Positions 1-7,948 of a stretch of DNA of 64,000 bases are shown here, one piece after another. The position numbers were made by a program, and so were the translations under genes. The notes beneath the pieces are model-generated. The model was not told the origin of the DNA. It saw nothing but the letters and a program-made list of their open reading frames with translations, and made no database searches. Positions within the stretch are counted from its first letter, which is position 1, and each line of letters opens with the position of its first letter. The stretch is from contig CBDBIW010000002.1 of NCBI GenBank assembly GCA_965206015.1, positions 1 through 64,000 of the forward strand. Direction: 5' to 3'. This stretch comes from JAJCYL01 sp965206015. Its GTDB lineage: Bacteria > Bacteroidota > Bacteroidia > Cytophagales > Cyclobacteriaceae.

Positions 1-2
1 TA

Positions 3-572
3 GCGGCGAACGACAACACCGGTAATGCGTCTGTCGGCTTTCTGGGAGGGCTGTTGAGCACCCTGAGCGTAGAGACCCGGCTATCGAGAAAGCGCAACGG
101 AGCGGTACCGGTGAGTACAGGCTATCTGACCAGTAAAAGCAAACTGGAGGACATGCTCACTTCTCTGGGCGTGATCCATGACAGGCATTATATTACGTAC
201 CGCCATTTTCCGGGAGAAGCCGGCGTGTACTTTGCCAATGACTTTACCCTGTCAGGCAGTTTTGTGAACCGGCTTTCCCGTGTGCGGGTCATCGACAAGA
301 TCAAGCGCATTGCGTACCGCACGGGCATTCGCGAGGTGGACGAAAAAGTACCCCTGAATGCAGACGGCACTATCCGGGAGGACGTTGCCCGCAGGATAGA
401 GGCAGATATTGAGCAGGCACTGGCGGTGCAAATGCTCGGGAACACAGAGATCTCCTCGGTGGAAGCTCAGGTCAGAGGCAGCAATATACTGCAAACCGAA
501 CAGTTGGGCGTGGAGTTGCGCATCACTCCGGTGGGCTATTCCAATTCTATTAACTACCTGATTTATTTATAG
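3..572 (+). CDS. Phage tail sheath-like protein, DUF2586 type (5' end outside window)
   Basis: C-terminal part of a probable contractile-tail sheath protein. The frame is open from base 3 with no start, so the gene begins upstream of the window and the TTG at 54 is internal. The pattern of a basic segment, an A-D-G-T-I turn, a long helix rich in E and A, and a final beta strand recalls the DUF2586 sheath-like proteins of Mu-type phages in Bacteroidota. It ends 2 bases before the tube-like gene, matching the sheath-then-tube order of contractile tails (Mu L and M). The family call is from memory of the pattern; the neighbours make a structural tail role likely even if the family name is wrong. 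Confidence 0.65.
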   Translation, partial: AANDNTGNASVGFLGGLLSTLSVETRLSRKRNGAVPVSTGYLTSKSKLEDMLTSLGVIHDRHYITYRHFPGEAGVYFANDFTLSGSFVNRLSRVRVIDKIKRIAYRTGIREVDEKVPLNADGTIREDVARRIEADIEQALAVQMLGNTEISSVEAQVRGSNILQTEQLGVELRITPVGYSNSINYLIYL

Positions 573-574
573 GC

Positions 575-1006
575 ATGGCACAGACAGACAGCAGGGAATA
601 TCAATACAGCCACATTACGGTCAATGCTTCCGGCATTGACATTACCTCCTTGCAGCATGTGGCTTACAAGACCTCTTTGGAGAAGGAATTTATCTACGGG
701 AAGGGCAGCAAACCCAGAGCCATACAGGAAGGCAACTTTTCATTCGAGGGCAGTATTGGCCTCTTGCAGGGAGATCTGGCAAAACTCGAATCGCTGCGGG
801 CCGACCGTGAATTGCAACTGCTGCGGGGTACCAGTATCGTAGTGGTCTACAAGACGGATAATCACATTCTGGGCGAGACCCCGAAATTGAGAACCGACGT
901 CCTGCAGGGGGTCCGTTACGGGGAGATAGAACAACGCTTTAATCAAGGCGATACGAAAATGGTGATCGAAATCCCGATCATGTTCCTGGACATTAAAAGA
1001 CTTTAA
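575..1006 (+). CDS. Phage tail tube-like protein
   Basis: A 143-residue protein rich in short beta strands, with a basic K-G-S-K-P-R loop near residues 42-47 and a strongly hydrophobic C-terminal strand. Size, position directly after the sheath gene and before the chaperone and tape-measure genes fit a contractile-tail inner tube subunit, which would polymerise inside the sheath. No catalytic motif is visible. ATG at 575 lies 2 bases after the sheath stop, so the two are probably translated together. I recognise the role from gene order rather than from a signature motif. Confidence 0.6.
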   Translation: MAQTDSREYQYSHITVNASGIDITSLQHVAYKTSLEKEFIYGKGSKPRAIQEGNFSFEGSIGLLQGDLAKLESLRADRELQLLRGTSIVVVYKTDNHILGETPKLRTDVLQGVRYGEIEQRFNQGDTKMVIEIPIMFLDIKRL

Positions 1007-1029
1007 TATTAAAATAAAAGATTGTAATA

Positions 1030-1374
1030 ATGGCATTGGTATTAAAAGAGAACGGGGCTTTCAAGCCGGTGGAAAAAATCCACGAAAAGGCACTCGAAGA
1101 GCAATGGGGGAAGCTTGAAAAGATGGTCATTCCTCTCAAAGGGAAAGCAGACAAAACAATATGGCTGCGTCAGCCGGTACGCGGGGAGGTGAAAGCAGCC
1201 CTGCTTCACGAGACCACTGCCGACGGCAAAACAGACCGCATCACGCCCGGAGAAATGATTTTGGAGACGTGCATGGTGGCCGGTGACCAGGAGGTACTCA
1301 AAGAGGACAGCTATTTTTTCAGAGCCGCCCTGATGAGCTACTACTGGCTCCAGAAACGCCTGGGGTTTATATAA
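1030..1374 (+). CDS. Tail assembly chaperone, short (frame 0) form
   Basis: A 114-residue protein between the tube and the tape-measure gene, where phages with long tails encode the G-type chaperone that coats the tape measure during assembly. Residues 1-97 would be common to the short form and a frameshifted long form. At codons 96-97 the message reads T TTT TTC (1314-1320), a perfect -1 slippery heptamer; the zero frame adds 17 more residues and stops at TAA 1372-1374. Start ATG 1030 follows a short AT-rich spacer after the tube stop. An AT-rich leader with AAAATAAAAG precedes it. The chaperone function is inferred from position and frameshift layout. Confidence 0.6.
   Translation: MALVLKENGAFKPVEKIHEKALEEQWGKLEKMVIPLKGKADKTIWLRQPVRGEVKAALLHETTADGKTDRITPGEMILETCMVAGDQEVLKEDSYFFRAALMSYYWLQKRLGFI
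1314..1320 (+). other. Candidate programmed -1 ribosomal frameshift site (TTTTTTC)
   Basis: In the zero frame the bases read T TTT TTC, the X XXY YYZ form in which both the P-site (TTT) and A-site (TTC to TTT) tRNAs can re-pair one base back. Slippage gives a joined product of 1030-1320 plus 1320-1541, about 170 residues. The -1 frame has no stop from before 1299 to TGA 1539-1541. No strong pseudoknot was worked out by eye downstream. Confidence 0.6.
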
Positions 1375-1379
1375 ACAAG

Positions 1380-1541
1380 GTGAACACAGCCGACGGCAGG
1401 GCGAAGGCCAGTCCGTTGCTTTATGTAGATACGCAGTTGCGTTACCACCTTGGGGTCAACCCCGACCAGCTCACTGACCAGGAATGGGCATTGAGCTTTG
1501 CCCAGCTTGTAGCAATAAGAAAAAGGGAAAGTCATGGCTGA
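1380..1541 (+). CDS. Tail assembly chaperone, downstream -1 frame (T-like domain)
   Basis: This frame fills the gap between the short chaperone and the tape measure and overlaps the tape-measure start by 8 bases. It encodes a compact domain ending D-Q-E-W-A-L-S-F-A-Q-L-V-A-I-R-K-R-E, similar in style to the T domain of G-T chaperones (T-D-E-E-W-A repeats before a basic end). It is in the -1 frame relative to the upstream gene and continuous with the slippery site at 1314-1320, so it is best read as the second half of a frameshift fusion. The alternative is re-initiation at GTG 1380, 5 bases after the upstream stop, but no spaced ribosome-binding site is seen. Confidence 0.55.
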   Translation: MNTADGRAKASPLLYVDTQLRYHLGVNPDQLTDQEWALSFAQLVAIRKRESHG

Positions 1542-3480
1542 AACGCTCACATTTACGCTTGAATTAAAAAGCCGGATTGACAAAGAACTCAGTAAAATAA
1601 GCCGTAGCACAAAAGCCATGAGCGATGCGGCGGGTGAGGACGTGCGCCGGTTTCAAAAAAAACTGGGCGGTACCAAAACCACTATTGACGGGCTAAACAA
1701 TGTTCTGGAACGGCTTCGCAAACGGAAAAACAGGGCTTTTGATACTAAAAAAATTGAGCGACTCAACAAGGTGATCACAGAGACCGAACGAAAGGTTGAC
1801 AAACTCCGAAGTACAGGTCTGCGCAACAAAGGCATGCCCGGCGGCGGCCTGGCGGGTGGCCTGGTGGGGCGATTTGCCGGCCCCGCAGCACTAGGGTATG
1901 CCGGCTTTTCACTGGCTAAAAAAGCCATCACCGGAGGGGTGGAATTAGAGCAAAACCGCATCGCTTTCCAGACCATGACCGGCAGTGAAGAACAGGGCAG
2001 TGCCCTGGTCGACAGCGTAAACAGCCTGGCCAACAAAACGCCCTTTGCCAATAGCGCATTACTCGATGCGACCAGAACCCTGCTCAACTTCGGATTTGCC
2101 GGTCAGGACGTCCTCCCGACGCTCTCCCGTCTGGGCGATGTCTCGGGAGGGAACGCCGGGCGGCTGAGTTCGCTGGCACTGGTCATGGGACAGGTGCGCT
2201 CGTCCGGCAAACTCATGGGGCAGGACCTGCTCCAGTTCATTAACGCCGGTTTCAACCCCTTGCAGGAGATGGCCGGGATGACCGGCAAAAGTATGGGCGA
2301 ACTCAGAGAGGAAATGAGCAAGGGCAAGATCTCCTACGAACAGGTTGCCGAAGCGTTTGGCTCGGTCACTTCCCGGGGCGGGAAGTTTTACCAGATGATG
2401 GAGAAGCAGAGTGAGAGCATGGGCGGGAAATGGAGTACCCTTACTGGCACTTTCTCCGCTAAACTGGCAGAACTGGGCTTATTATTCAAACCGGTGGTGG
2501 ATGGTGTGTTAGACCTGGGCATTGCCATGATGAATGGCCCTGAAGCAAATCAAAAAACTTACGCCATCAATGCGATTGACCACTACCTGGAACAAATGAA
2601 AACAGCCGGTCTTTCCATCCGGGAGCGGCAAAAGCTCATCGGGCAGTTCAATGCCCAATTCGGGGAGGATGTACTGGGTAAAAAGCTTGACATCGAACTG
2701 GCTCTGGATAGTGAAGGTTTTTTAAAAGCGTTTGAGGAACTGAAAAAATACCTGGAGAATGAAAAACGATCAGAGGTCAAAATAGAGCAGAAAGAGGCAT
2801 TATTTAAGCAAAAAAGACAGATAGAAAGCAGGATCAGACAGGCCGGTGACAGAATCTTTGACATAGCAAAGGGTACAGAACAACAATATACCAGCACCTA
2901 CGCAGGAAGAGGAGTATATGTCAAACCGACAGATAACCTGGCACAAGCTGAAGCACAACGCAAAAAAGCCCGGGACCAACTCAGTGGGATCAATCAGGAA
3001 CTGACCCCACTTATCCTGGCCGCGGGAATCTCTGACACGCAGGAAGAAAAAATATTGAAAGCGCGTCTGAATGCCCTGACCCTTCATCGTGAAAAAGCTG
3101 CCCTTTTACCCGGTGTGCACGATCTTTCCGGTCATCCAGGCAACAGGGAGGCTGAAAAGATCAAAAAGGCACTGGCAGCGTTTGAAAAAGCAACAAAAAA
3201 GGAGGGCACAACTGAAAAAGCAACAAAAAAGGAGGGCACAAATGGAGATCATCCAGACAGGAAAACACTAGGGGAGTTGACCGACCAGGTGAACACCGGA
3301 GGCAGGACGCAGCGGATCATCAACCTCCATATCAATAACCTGAATGGCGTGGGTGAAATGAATAATCATTTTGAGGGCTTTGAACAAGAATATGAAGAGA
3401 AACTGGCAGCTAGTGCCGAGGATCATATGAAAGCCCTGTTAAAAGTATTGAATGGCGTATCAAGAATGGGTGAAGCATGA
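1534..3480 (+). CDS. Phage tail tape measure protein
   Basis: A 648-residue protein that sets tail length. Residues 1-95 are basic and coiled-coil-like. A glycine/alanine-rich hydrophobic stretch follows at about 104-136, then a TP901-type tape-measure core (an E-Q-N-R-I-A-F-Q-T-M-T-G-S segment, then repeated L-L-x-F-G and G-Q-D-L-L-Q-F patterns). Residues 410-560 are lysine-rich helices, and the C-terminus is acidic. It is the longest tail gene, as expected. A 30-base tandem duplication at 3184-3243 repeats an E-K-A-T-K-K-E-G-T-T unit. The stop overlaps the next gene as ATGA. It is shorter than many tape measures, which suggests a short tail if intact. Confidence 0.85.
   Translation: MAETLTFTLELKSRIDKELSKISRSTKAMSDAAGEDVRRFQKKLGGTKTTIDGLNNVLERLRKRKNRAFDTKKIERLNKVITETERKVDKLRSTGLRNKGMPGGGLAGGLVGRFAGPAALGYAGFSLAKKAITGGVELEQNRIAFQTMTGSEEQGSALVDSVNSLANKTPFANSALLDATRTLLNFGFAGQDVLPTLSRLGDVSGGNAGRLSSLALVMGQVRSSGKLMGQDLLQFINAGFNPLQEMAGMTGKSMGELREEMSKGKISYEQVAEAFGSVTSRGGKFYQMMEKQSESMGGKWSTLTGTFSAKLAELGLLFKPVVDGVLDLGIAMMNGPEANQKTYAINAIDHYLEQMKTAGLSIRERQKLIGQFNAQFGEDVLGKKLDIELALDSEGFLKAFEELKKYLENEKRSEVKIEQKEALFKQKRQIESRIRQAGDRIFDIAKGTEQQYTSTYAGRGVYVKPTDNLAQAEAQRKKARDQLSGINQELTPLILAAGISDTQEEKILKARLNALTLHREKAALLPGVHDLSGHPGNREAEKIKKALAAFEKATKKEGTTEKATKKEGTNGDHPDRKTLGELTDQVNTGGRTQRIINLHINNLNGVGEMNNHFEGFEQEYEEKLAASAEDHMKALLKVLNGVSRMGEA
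3184..3243 (+). repeat. 30-base tandem duplication inside the tape measure gene
   Basis: Two near-perfect 30-base copies, 3184-3213 and 3214-3243, encode ten residues each (E-K-A-T-K-K-E-G-T-T and then -T-N). The length is a multiple of three, so the frame is kept. Slippage copies in tape-measure genes change protein length, which in this family changes tail length. Confidence 0.9.
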
Positions 3481-4115
3481 TAGAAGTACCTCCCGGCGGC
3501 GATATATTCAAGCTGAAGATCACAGCAGTAGCAGGTGGTGAACCCTTCACTTTTCCTGTCGAACCCCGTGTGTGGGTAAGGCGGCGCAACCGCATCATTC
3601 GCAAGTACCCGCAGAAAGGACTCAAAGGCTCCATCAAAGAACGATGGATGGTCGATGACTTCGATGTGACGATCCGGGCAAATTTCATTGGTGAAGCAGG
3701 CTACCTGGAGGAATTAAGGCAGCAGATCCCGGAGCAAACCCCGACGCAGGGAATCGCTCCGGGCAATAGTCTGAAAGATGCGGTGAACCAGCGTCTGGAA
3801 GGAGAAGCGAAGCGTCTGGGCGAGTTGGGCACAGGCATCCTGCCTGCACAAGCGGCAGGAGCTCCGGGGAGGTTCAAAAAAAGGGAAAAGCCGGTACAGC
3901 CGGTTAATACGCTGGTGCCTTCCTATCCCCGGGACACGATTCAGGAGCTTCTTGAACTCTGCCGGAAGGTGTACTGGCAGGTCAGCGGAAATGAGCAACT
4001 GAATGCGCTTGATATTACACACCTGGTGGTGTACGATGTGGAGCTGCCTTTCACTGCGGGGGAATTGAATCAGGAAGTAGTCATCAGGGGATTTAGTGAC
4101 GACGCGGACCAATGA
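3477..4115 (+). CDS. Phage baseplate/tail protein, DUF6046-like
   Basis: A 212-residue protein starting at an ATG that overlaps the tape-measure stop (ATGA), so it is translationally coupled. Residues 35-70 carry the basic I-I-R-K-Y-P-Q-K-G run followed by a K-G-S-I-K-E-R segment and a D-D-F-D-V-T-I-R strand, which recalls the DUF6046 proteins found in Bacteroidota Mu-like prophages. A proline- and lysine-rich linker (about 85-145) separates a second domain. In Mu the equivalent place, just after the tape measure, holds gp43/gp44 tail proteins. The role is inferred from position; the family name is moderately certain. Confidence 0.55.
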   Translation: MIEVPPGGDIFKLKITAVAGGEPFTFPVEPRVWVRRRNRIIRKYPQKGLKGSIKERWMVDDFDVTIRANFIGEAGYLEELRQQIPEQTPTQGIAPGNSLKDAVNQRLEGEAKRLGELGTGILPAQAAGAPGRFKKREKPVQPVNTLVPSYPRDTIQELLELCRKVYWQVSGNEQLNALDITHLVVYDVELPFTAGELNQEVVIRGFSDDADQ

Positions 4116-4375
4116 ATGATTTTTTGATGAAAAACGGAAAACCGGCCATTGGAGACGGGCTGGAAAACGAGGTCCGGGATATTTTGACCGCCCGGAAAGG
4201 GGATTTCAAATTCTTTCCGGACATAGGCGTGGGGATAGCCGGTTTTGTGGACGGGAAGATAGCCGACCAGGAGCTTTTCAGCATTGTGGCCGCGGAATTG
4301 AAAAAAGATAATAAACGGCTCGTGCAGGCGAGGACCGCAGGGGATATTTATGTGACCCGCGTGGAAAGAAATTGA
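4112..4375 (+). CDS. Baseplate wedge protein, gp25/W or Mu gp46-like
   Basis: A small protein of 87 residues whose ATG overlaps the previous stop (ATGA). The layout N-G-K-P-A-I-G-D-G-L-E-N-E-V, then an I-L-T-A-R-K-G-D segment and a P-D-I-G-V-G-I-A-G-F loop, is like the W/gp25 group: an L-x-x-x-V-x-x-I-L-x-T-x-x-G helix followed by a conserved P-x-x-G-x-G-L turn. Such proteins form the baseplate wedge core and sit next to the J-like gene, as here. No catalytic residues of T4 gp25 lysozyme type are evident. Mu gp46-like is an equally good name. Confidence 0.55.
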   Translation: MNDFLMKNGKPAIGDGLENEVRDILTARKGDFKFFPDIGVGIAGFVDGKIADQELFSIVAAELKKDNKRLVQARTAGDIYVTRVERN

Positions 4376-4388
4376 GGACCGGGAAGGG

Positions 4389-4670
4389 ATGGAAAAAATT
4401 AAAGTCAGGAAAGGACAGAGTTTGATGGACATTGCCGTCTGCTACTATGGCAGCGCGGAAGGGGTCTTTGACCTGGTCAGAAGGAATAAACTGAACGGCA
4501 TCACCGCTAATGTTTACCACGGACAAGAGTTGGAAACAGGCGAACCGCTGAATGTTCGTCTTTCCCATATTTTGCCCAAAAACATAGCCACCGTAACAGG
4601 AAGCAGAGCCAGTGGCATAGGCTTTTGGCGGATCAACAAGGAATTTATCCTGCCGCAGACAGAAAATTAA
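4389..4670 (+). CDS. LysM-domain baseplate protein (gpX-like)
   Basis: A 93-residue protein made mainly of one LysM domain: K-V-R-K-G-Q-S-L-M-D-I-A at 5-16, Y-Y-G-S-A-E-G at 19-25, N-K-L-N-G-I at 34-39 and G-Q-E-L at 46-49. LysM domains bind peptidoglycan; in contractile tails a small LysM protein connects the hub or tube end and may help cell-wall contact. It sits between the wedge-like gene and the J-like gene. A GGGAAGGG run just before the ATG is a stronger Shine-Dalgarno match than most genes here have, in keeping with a phage origin. Confidence 0.75.
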   Translation: MEKIKVRKGQSLMDIAVCYYGSAEGVFDLVRRNKLNGITANVYHGQELETGEPLNVRLSHILPKNIATVTGSRASGIGFWRINKEFILPQTEN

Positions 4671-4683
4671 AAGTTAAAACAAT

Positions 4684-5493
4684 ATGGCAAGAACAATAGA
4701 AGAGATCCTGAAAGTAATGAACCAGAAGGCAAAGGAATATCCCGGGCTTTCGGAACTGGAAGCCAACCACAGCGTGGTGCAAGTGTGGAACTACGCCAAA
4801 CAAGTGATGGCTCTGGGTATTGCCCAGGCAGAACATGCCGTAGACCAACTCAACGCAGAGGTTAGGCAAATGGTCAACAAAGACGAACCCGGCGGCATCG
4901 GGTGGTATCGACAAAAAGCCTTTGACTATCAGCATGGCGACCAACTGCTGGTCATCAACAACCGCCCGGCATATCTGACCCCCAATCCCGCCGCCCGGAT
5001 CGTTCAGCAGGTGAGCGTCACAGAGTCACCGGCCGATGGCTCACTTACCTTCAAAGTGGCTAAGGATACCGGCGGTGATTCTCCTGTGCTTACCGAAGCC
5101 GAGCAAGACGGGTTCAGGGACTACATAGGCAGGATAAAGATCGCAGGGACCCTGATCACTGTGCAAAGCGATCTCCCTGATAAGATCAGCTACAACATTG
5201 TGGTGGAGGCAGACCCTGCTGTGCTTACCGGACATGTCAGGCGGACGGTATACCAGACCCTGGACCGCTTTCACCAAAGCATCGAATTTAACACCGTATT
5301 GTATTTGAGCAAAGCCACCGATGCCCTCCAGGCCATTCCCGGTATCATCGATGTAGAGATTACCAGTGCGTACGCCGGTGCGGCAGGGGTCAGCCTCACC
5401 GAAAACCACCGGGTGAACCGGAAATATGAAACCATAGCGGGCTATGTGAAGCTCGACCGTAACGATTCTTCAGTCACACTAATTCGGGGATAA
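4684..5493 (+). CDS. Baseplate J-like protein (Mu gp47 type)
   Basis: A 269-residue baseplate wedge subunit. The N-terminus is helical; the middle has a D-G-S-L-T-F-K-V-A-K strand set, and the C-terminal half shows the typical J pattern D-P-A-V-L-T-G-H-V-R-R-T-V-Y-Q-T-L-D-R, then I-E-F-N-T-V-L-Y-L-S-K-A-T-D-A-L-Q-A-I-P-G-I-x-D-V, in which a helix packs before the I-P-G-V-x-x-V turn. Its place after the gp25/W and LysM genes and before the fibre matches Mu-like order. ATG 4684 lies 13 bases after the LysM stop. Confidence 0.7.
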   Translation: MARTIEEILKVMNQKAKEYPGLSELEANHSVVQVWNYAKQVMALGIAQAEHAVDQLNAEVRQMVNKDEPGGIGWYRQKAFDYQHGDQLLVINNRPAYLTPNPAARIVQQVSVTESPADGSLTFKVAKDTGGDSPVLTEAEQDGFRDYIGRIKIAGTLITVQSDLPDKISYNIVVEADPAVLTGHVRRTVYQTLDRFHQSIEFNTVLYLSKATDALQAIPGIIDVEITSAYAGAAGVSLTENHRVNRKYETIAGYVKLDRNDSSVTLIRG

Positions 5494-5527
5494 CACCACA
5501 ACAACGTTATAAATTAAATGGAACAGA

Positions 5528-5881
5528 ATGTATACAATCGATTATGATGCTTTCATTCAACAGGCCCTGCCGCCGCACTGGCGCAGACAGTGGCAGGAAC
5601 ACCTCATTGCCGTGTGGTGCTATCCTTTAAAACAACTCTTTGACCAGATCTTTCTGCTAAGAAAACAGGCGGTTAACGAGTTGAATCATAATTCGCAAGC
5701 AGAAAGTTTGCAACACAAGCTTCAGGACTCTCACATGAAAATAGAAGTAGGAACCGTATCGCAGAACGGCACCATAAAAATATTAGCCCCCGACCTGCCA
5801 GAGGTCAGAAACAAGATCAAACTCCACCTGGACAAGGTGAAAACCGCAGGAAAAACAATTGAATTTCAAACCATTATCTAA
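5528..5881 (+). CDS. Small tail protein of unknown family (Mu gp48 / gpI position)
   Basis: A 117-residue protein between the J-like gene and the tail fibre, where Mu has gp48 and P2 has gpI. The first half has an aromatic-rich helix (P-P-H-W-R-R-Q-W-Q-E-H), the second half beta strands ending in an F-Q-T-I-I tail. No motif identifies it. From position it would link the baseplate wedge to the fibres. ATG 5528 follows a 34-base AT-rich spacer. Confidence 0.5.
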   Translation: MYTIDYDAFIQQALPPHWRRQWQEHLIAVWCYPLKQLFDQIFLLRKQAVNELNHNSQAESLQHKLQDSHMKIEVGTVSQNGTIKILAPDLPEVRNKIKLHLDKVKTAGKTIEFQTII

Positions 5882-5892
5882 ATAGTACGACT

Positions 5893-6726
5893 ATGACCAT
5901 CAAAACAAGAAAGCAATTAGAAGAAACTTTCCAAAACGGAGCCACCCCCGACGCACAGGATTTCTCCAACCTTTTCGAGAGCTTCCGGCACCAAACCGAC
6001 CCGGACTTGAACCTCAGACGGGCCAACCAGACCGAAGCCGAAGAAGGCAATAGCAATATTCAACTGATGACACCCCAGCGCACCAGGCAGGCGATCATCG
6101 CCCTCACACGCCTGGCCAGCGTACCGGCCCTGAGCAGAGAAGTGGACCAAAAAGTAGCAACAGCCATTTCGCAACTGATCGATAATGCACCCACCGCCCT
6201 GGATACACTCAACGAACTCGCTCAGGCACTCAATGACGACCAAAACGCCTACAACACACTGGTCGGGCTCATCAACACCCACGTCAACCGCACAAACAAT
6301 CCCAATCCCCACGGCGTGACCAAAGCGCAGGTAGGACTGGGCGGAGGAAACCAGTTGAAAATGGCTACCCGTGTGCAATTCGGCTCTAAGGAAACCCGGG
6401 GGTTGTCACAACCAGTTGTATACACCTTTCAGAGAGCTACTGAGCCTGGTCAGGTCTACCGGACAAGCTATATAAAGTATACAGCAATCTGTACGGGAAA
6501 TTATTACCCGGAGTATCGAAGGCATGGAATTTTGGTTTTTAGACATTTTCAAGAGGGTACAGCACAATTAAGTGGCCATGATATATTTAATAGTGGCTCG
6601 ATGAGCGTATCTGCCGTTTGGTCCGGGGGTAACTGCACCTTAACCTTCCGCGCAACCGGTTCACATCATATGCTCACTACAGTAGAGGTGGCCCTGCCCG
6701 GGAACTTTATCAGGGACCTGCAATAG
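5893..6726 (+). CDS. Tail fibre protein
   Basis: A 277-residue fibre. Residues 1-60 look like the baseplate-attaching part. Around 100-118 is the A-L-D-T-L-N-E-L-A-Q-A-L-N-D-D signature common in tail fibres, followed by a N-P-H-G-V-T-K-A-Q-V-G-L-G segment that precedes receptor-binding tips in many phages. The last part (about 175-277) is beta-rich with G/N/S turns, and its DNA is more AT-rich than the first part, as if the tip had been swapped. No chaperone or alternative tip gene and no invertase gene follows, so host-range switching by inversion is not supported here. Confidence 0.75.
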   Translation: MTIKTRKQLEETFQNGATPDAQDFSNLFESFRHQTDPDLNLRRANQTEAEEGNSNIQLMTPQRTRQAIIALTRLASVPALSREVDQKVATAISQLIDNAPTALDTLNELAQALNDDQNAYNTLVGLINTHVNRTNNPNPHGVTKAQVGLGGGNQLKMATRVQFGSKETRGLSQPVVYTFQRATEPGQVYRTSYIKYTAICTGNYYPEYRRHGILVFRHFQEGTAQLSGHDIFNSGSMSVSAVWSGGNCTLTFRATGSHHMLTTVEVALPGNFIRDLQ

Positions 6727-6957
6727 ACCACCGCAGAAGACACCTCCGGACTCGCAGCAGCAAGAGAGGCATGGTTCAGGGCGTGTCTTAACAGGGTTGA
6801 AAAGAAGCACTCTCGCTGCTTAAAAGCAGAACCGAAAAATGTAATAAAAAAAAGCCCCAACAGGCTGCCCGGCCCCGAACAGGAACTTAATGAGTTTAGT
6901 GCACCAGACACAACTCCCCACCCATTGAGGCCATACCTCTACCGGAGAGTCTAAATA
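6727..6957. other. Gap between tail fibre and methylase genes
   Basis: 231 bases without a convincing reading frame on either strand. It still has the phage-like higher G+C. It may be the decayed remainder of a fibre-assembly gene, which Mu-like phages often carry here, but no frame supports this. Confidence 0.4.
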
Positions 6958-6978
6958 GTGTTTGGTGTACTTTTTTAT

Positions 6979-7833
6979 ATGACAAAAACAAAAACCAAAT
7001 TGAGAATGAACATGAAAATTGAACAAAATAAAACAGAAAAGCTAAAGACACCCATCAGTTATTATGGTGGTAAACAAAAGATGCTAAGGCACATATTGCC
7101 ATGGATACCGGAGCATACTACCTATACAGAACCATTTGTCGGTGGTGGGGCGGTGTTTTGGGCAAAAGAACCAGGCAAGATTGAAGTCATTAACGATACC
7201 AACAGAGAGCTTATCAATTTCTACGAGTGCGTCCAAAATGAATTTGTAGAACTCGAAAAAATGGTAAGGATCAGCCTGCACAGCCGCTCTATGCATAGCG
7301 ATGCTACGGTGGTGTATAACAATCCGCACCTGTTTACACGGGCTAAGAGGGCCTGGGCGGTCTGGGTGTTAGCCGCTCAGTCCTTTTGCTCCATACTCGA
7401 TGGTCCCTTCGGATATGATAAAACCAGCAAGGCAACCACTAGTATAAACATCGCTAATAAACGTGATAATTTTACCATAAAATACGCTGAACGTATCCAA
7501 AACGTGCAGATAGAAAATACCGATGCCTTACGAATCATACGCTCGCGGGATCATGAAAACGCCTTCCACTATATAGACCCGCCCTATTACAACTCCAACT
7601 GCGGGCACTACGATGGCTATACCAGGGAGGACTTTGAAATGCTTTTGGAAACGCTTTCAGAGGTTAAGGGAAGGTTTTTGTTGTCCAGTTACCCAGGTGA
7701 CGTACTGACAAAGTATGCCAGGCAATTCGGTTGGAATACCCAAAAGTTAGAGAAGGTAGTCCGCGTAAACCAGGGCTCCGGTAAGCCTGGAAAAAAGAAA
7801 ATAGAGGTACTCACCACTAATTATCAGATGTAA
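6979..7833 (+). CDS. D12-class DNA adenine methyltransferase (Dam type)
   Basis: An N6-adenine methylase of about 284 residues. Visible motifs are S-Y-Y-G-G-K (SAM-binding entry, residues 27-32), T-E-P-F-V-G-G-G-A-V-F-W, and the catalytic D-P-P-Y-Y-N at 200-205. That order (FxGxG before DPPY) is the D12/alpha-group layout, typical of GATC-type enzymes. No restriction endonuclease is adjacent, so it is a solitary phage methylase, probably protecting phage DNA from host restriction. It sits after the tail fibre, where Mu carries its mom DNA-modification gene. The start could be GTG 6958, ATG 6979, ATG 7006 or ATG 7012; no ribosome-binding site decides. Confidence 0.9.
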   Translation: MTKTKTKLRMNMKIEQNKTEKLKTPISYYGGKQKMLRHILPWIPEHTTYTEPFVGGGAVFWAKEPGKIEVINDTNRELINFYECVQNEFVELEKMVRISLHSRSMHSDATVVYNNPHLFTRAKRAWAVWVLAAQSFCSILDGPFGYDKTSKATTSINIANKRDNFTIKYAERIQNVQIENTDALRIIRSRDHENAFHYIDPPYYNSNCGHYDGYTREDFEMLLETLSEVKGRFLLSSYPGDVLTKYARQFGWNTQKLEKVVRVNQGSGKPGKKKIEVLTTNYQM

Positions 7834-7948
7834 CCCCAAAGAAAAGGGCAGTTGAGGCTGTCCGGGTAAAAACGGGTGAAAACAGAATTTGTACTATTGC
7901 CGGGTTGTCCGATTTTCAGCTATCTTCTGATTGTGCTATTCCCCAAAC

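Noticed and set aside
5917..6378. 153-codon reading frame on the - strand
   Set aside because: It is the mirror of the tail fibre gene, with no start context and improbable composition.
6958..7833. Restriction-modification system
   Set aside because: Only the methylase is present; neither flank encodes a nuclease.
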